A stretch of DNA of 7,234 bases from an uncultured Bdellovibrio sp. (GTDB lineage: Bacteria > Bdellovibrionota > Bdellovibrionia > Bdellovibrionales > Bdellovibrionaceae): assembly GCA_946482355.1 (NCBI GenBank), contig CAMLRE010000103.1, positions 1-7,234 of the forward strand, written 5' to 3'. The translations under genes and the position numbers were made by a program. Position 1 is the stretch's first letter, and each line of letters starts with the position of its first letter. Below the pieces are notes generated by a model, which searched no databases, was not told the origin of the DNA, and was given only the letters and a program-made list of their open reading frames with translations. This document shows, piece after piece, positions 6,878 through 7,234 of the stretch.

Positions 6878-7234
6878 AAAGTTTTCTTTTTTACTATTAG
6901 GGGCCGTGATCGGTTTAGCCGTATCGCTGCCTTATTTTTTTTCAGGCAAATTATTAGCTGAAAAAACCTGGTCGCAGCAGTTCTATGATCGTAACGGAAA
7001 ATTACTGCGTCTAACTTTATCAGGCGATGAAAAGTATCGCTTTTTTACTGATTATAAAGAAATTAACCCTAAGTTAGTTGAAGCGTTCTTAAATAAAGAA
7101 GATCAGTTTTTCTATTATCATCCGGGGTTTAATCCTTTTGCTTTAAGCCGTGCCGCTTACAAAACTTACTTAACTGAAGGCCGCAAGCAAGGAGCTTCAA
7201 CAATCACCATGCAAGTGGTACGTCTTTTATATCC
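6864..7234 (+). CDS. pbpC: Penicillin-binding protein 1C, N-terminal part (runs off the window)
   Basis: This is a peptidoglycan glycosyltransferase, probably bifunctional with a transpeptidase domain beyond the window edge, anchored in the inner membrane with its catalytic part in the periplasm. About 123 codons are visible. A short basic N-terminus (MKLNKK) is followed by one membrane segment at about 7-27. The GT51 domain then shows motif 1 at 79-88 (EDQFFYYHPG, with Glu79 as the expected catalytic base) followed by SRAAYK (95-100), and motif 2 at 110-120 (GASTITMQVVR), which binds the lipid II phosphates. The GASTITMQ form and the preceding YDRNGKLLR strand suit PBP1C. No ATG exists near the beginning: the frame opens after a TAG at 6837-6839, and the possible starts are GTG 6849 and TTG 6864. 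I prefer TTG 6864, which gives a normal short cytoplasmic tail and has CGGGG four bases ahead. Either start overlaps the macroglobulin gene, so translation is probably coupled. Confidence 0.92.
   Translation, partial: MKLNKKFSFLLLGAVIGLAVSLPYFFSGKLLAEKTWSQQFYDRNGKLLRLTLSGDEKYRFFTDYKEINPKLVEAFLNKEDQFFYYHPGFNPFALSRAAYKTYLTEGRKQGASTITMQVVRLLY

Overview
The window is a stretch of tightly packed plus-strand genes. It is AT-rich (roughly 40% GC by eye), with many TTA, AAA and GAA codons. It reads as the chromosome of a Gram-negative bacterium: two proteins are periplasmic or membrane-anchored, and a bacterial alpha-2-macroglobulin sits directly upstream of penicillin-binding protein 1C. The base composition, the very long macroglobulin and a small four-cysteine secreted protein would suit a low-GC member of the Bdellovibrio group or a related lineage. 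That placement is inference; nothing in the window fixes the taxon.

Layout from left to right. (1) The last 20 codons of an unidentified gene (1-63), whose stop overlaps the next start (TAATG). (2) A 102-residue exported protein with a cleavable signal peptide and four cysteines (63-371). (3) A DJ-1/PfpI-family enzyme with its active-site Cys-His pair intact (426-1028). Its start is set at the ATG behind a strong Shine-Dalgarno, not at an upstream in-frame GTG. (4) An 80-base gap with two weak hairpins. (5) A 1922-residue alpha-2-macroglobulin (1109-6877) with an N-terminal membrane anchor, an A2M_N-type DRGIYRPGE motif, a bait-region-type domain, an A2M domain, a CSEQ thioester motif and the C-terminal macroglobulin domain. 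(6) The 5' part of pbpC (from about 6864 to the window end), overlapping the macroglobulin gene and carrying both early motifs of the GT51 transglycosylase domain.

Genes 5 and 6 form the established YfhM-PBP1C pair. The accepted model is that the periplasmic macroglobulin traps incoming proteases through its thioester when the envelope is breached, while PBP1C makes or repairs peptidoglycan. Genes 1 to 3 have no evident functional tie to this pair.

I do not see a clearly undescribed system. The points most worth a second look are in the macroglobulin: its only cysteine is the thioester cysteine, it uses a transmembrane anchor instead of a lipoprotein anchor, and its C-terminal domain carries an acidic Gly/Glu insert followed by a signal-peptide-like segment. 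The orphan four-cysteine secreted protein is the other. There are no tRNA or rRNA genes, insertion sequences, CRISPR arrays or convincing rho-independent terminators that I could find. The long stretch 1109-6877 is entirely coding.
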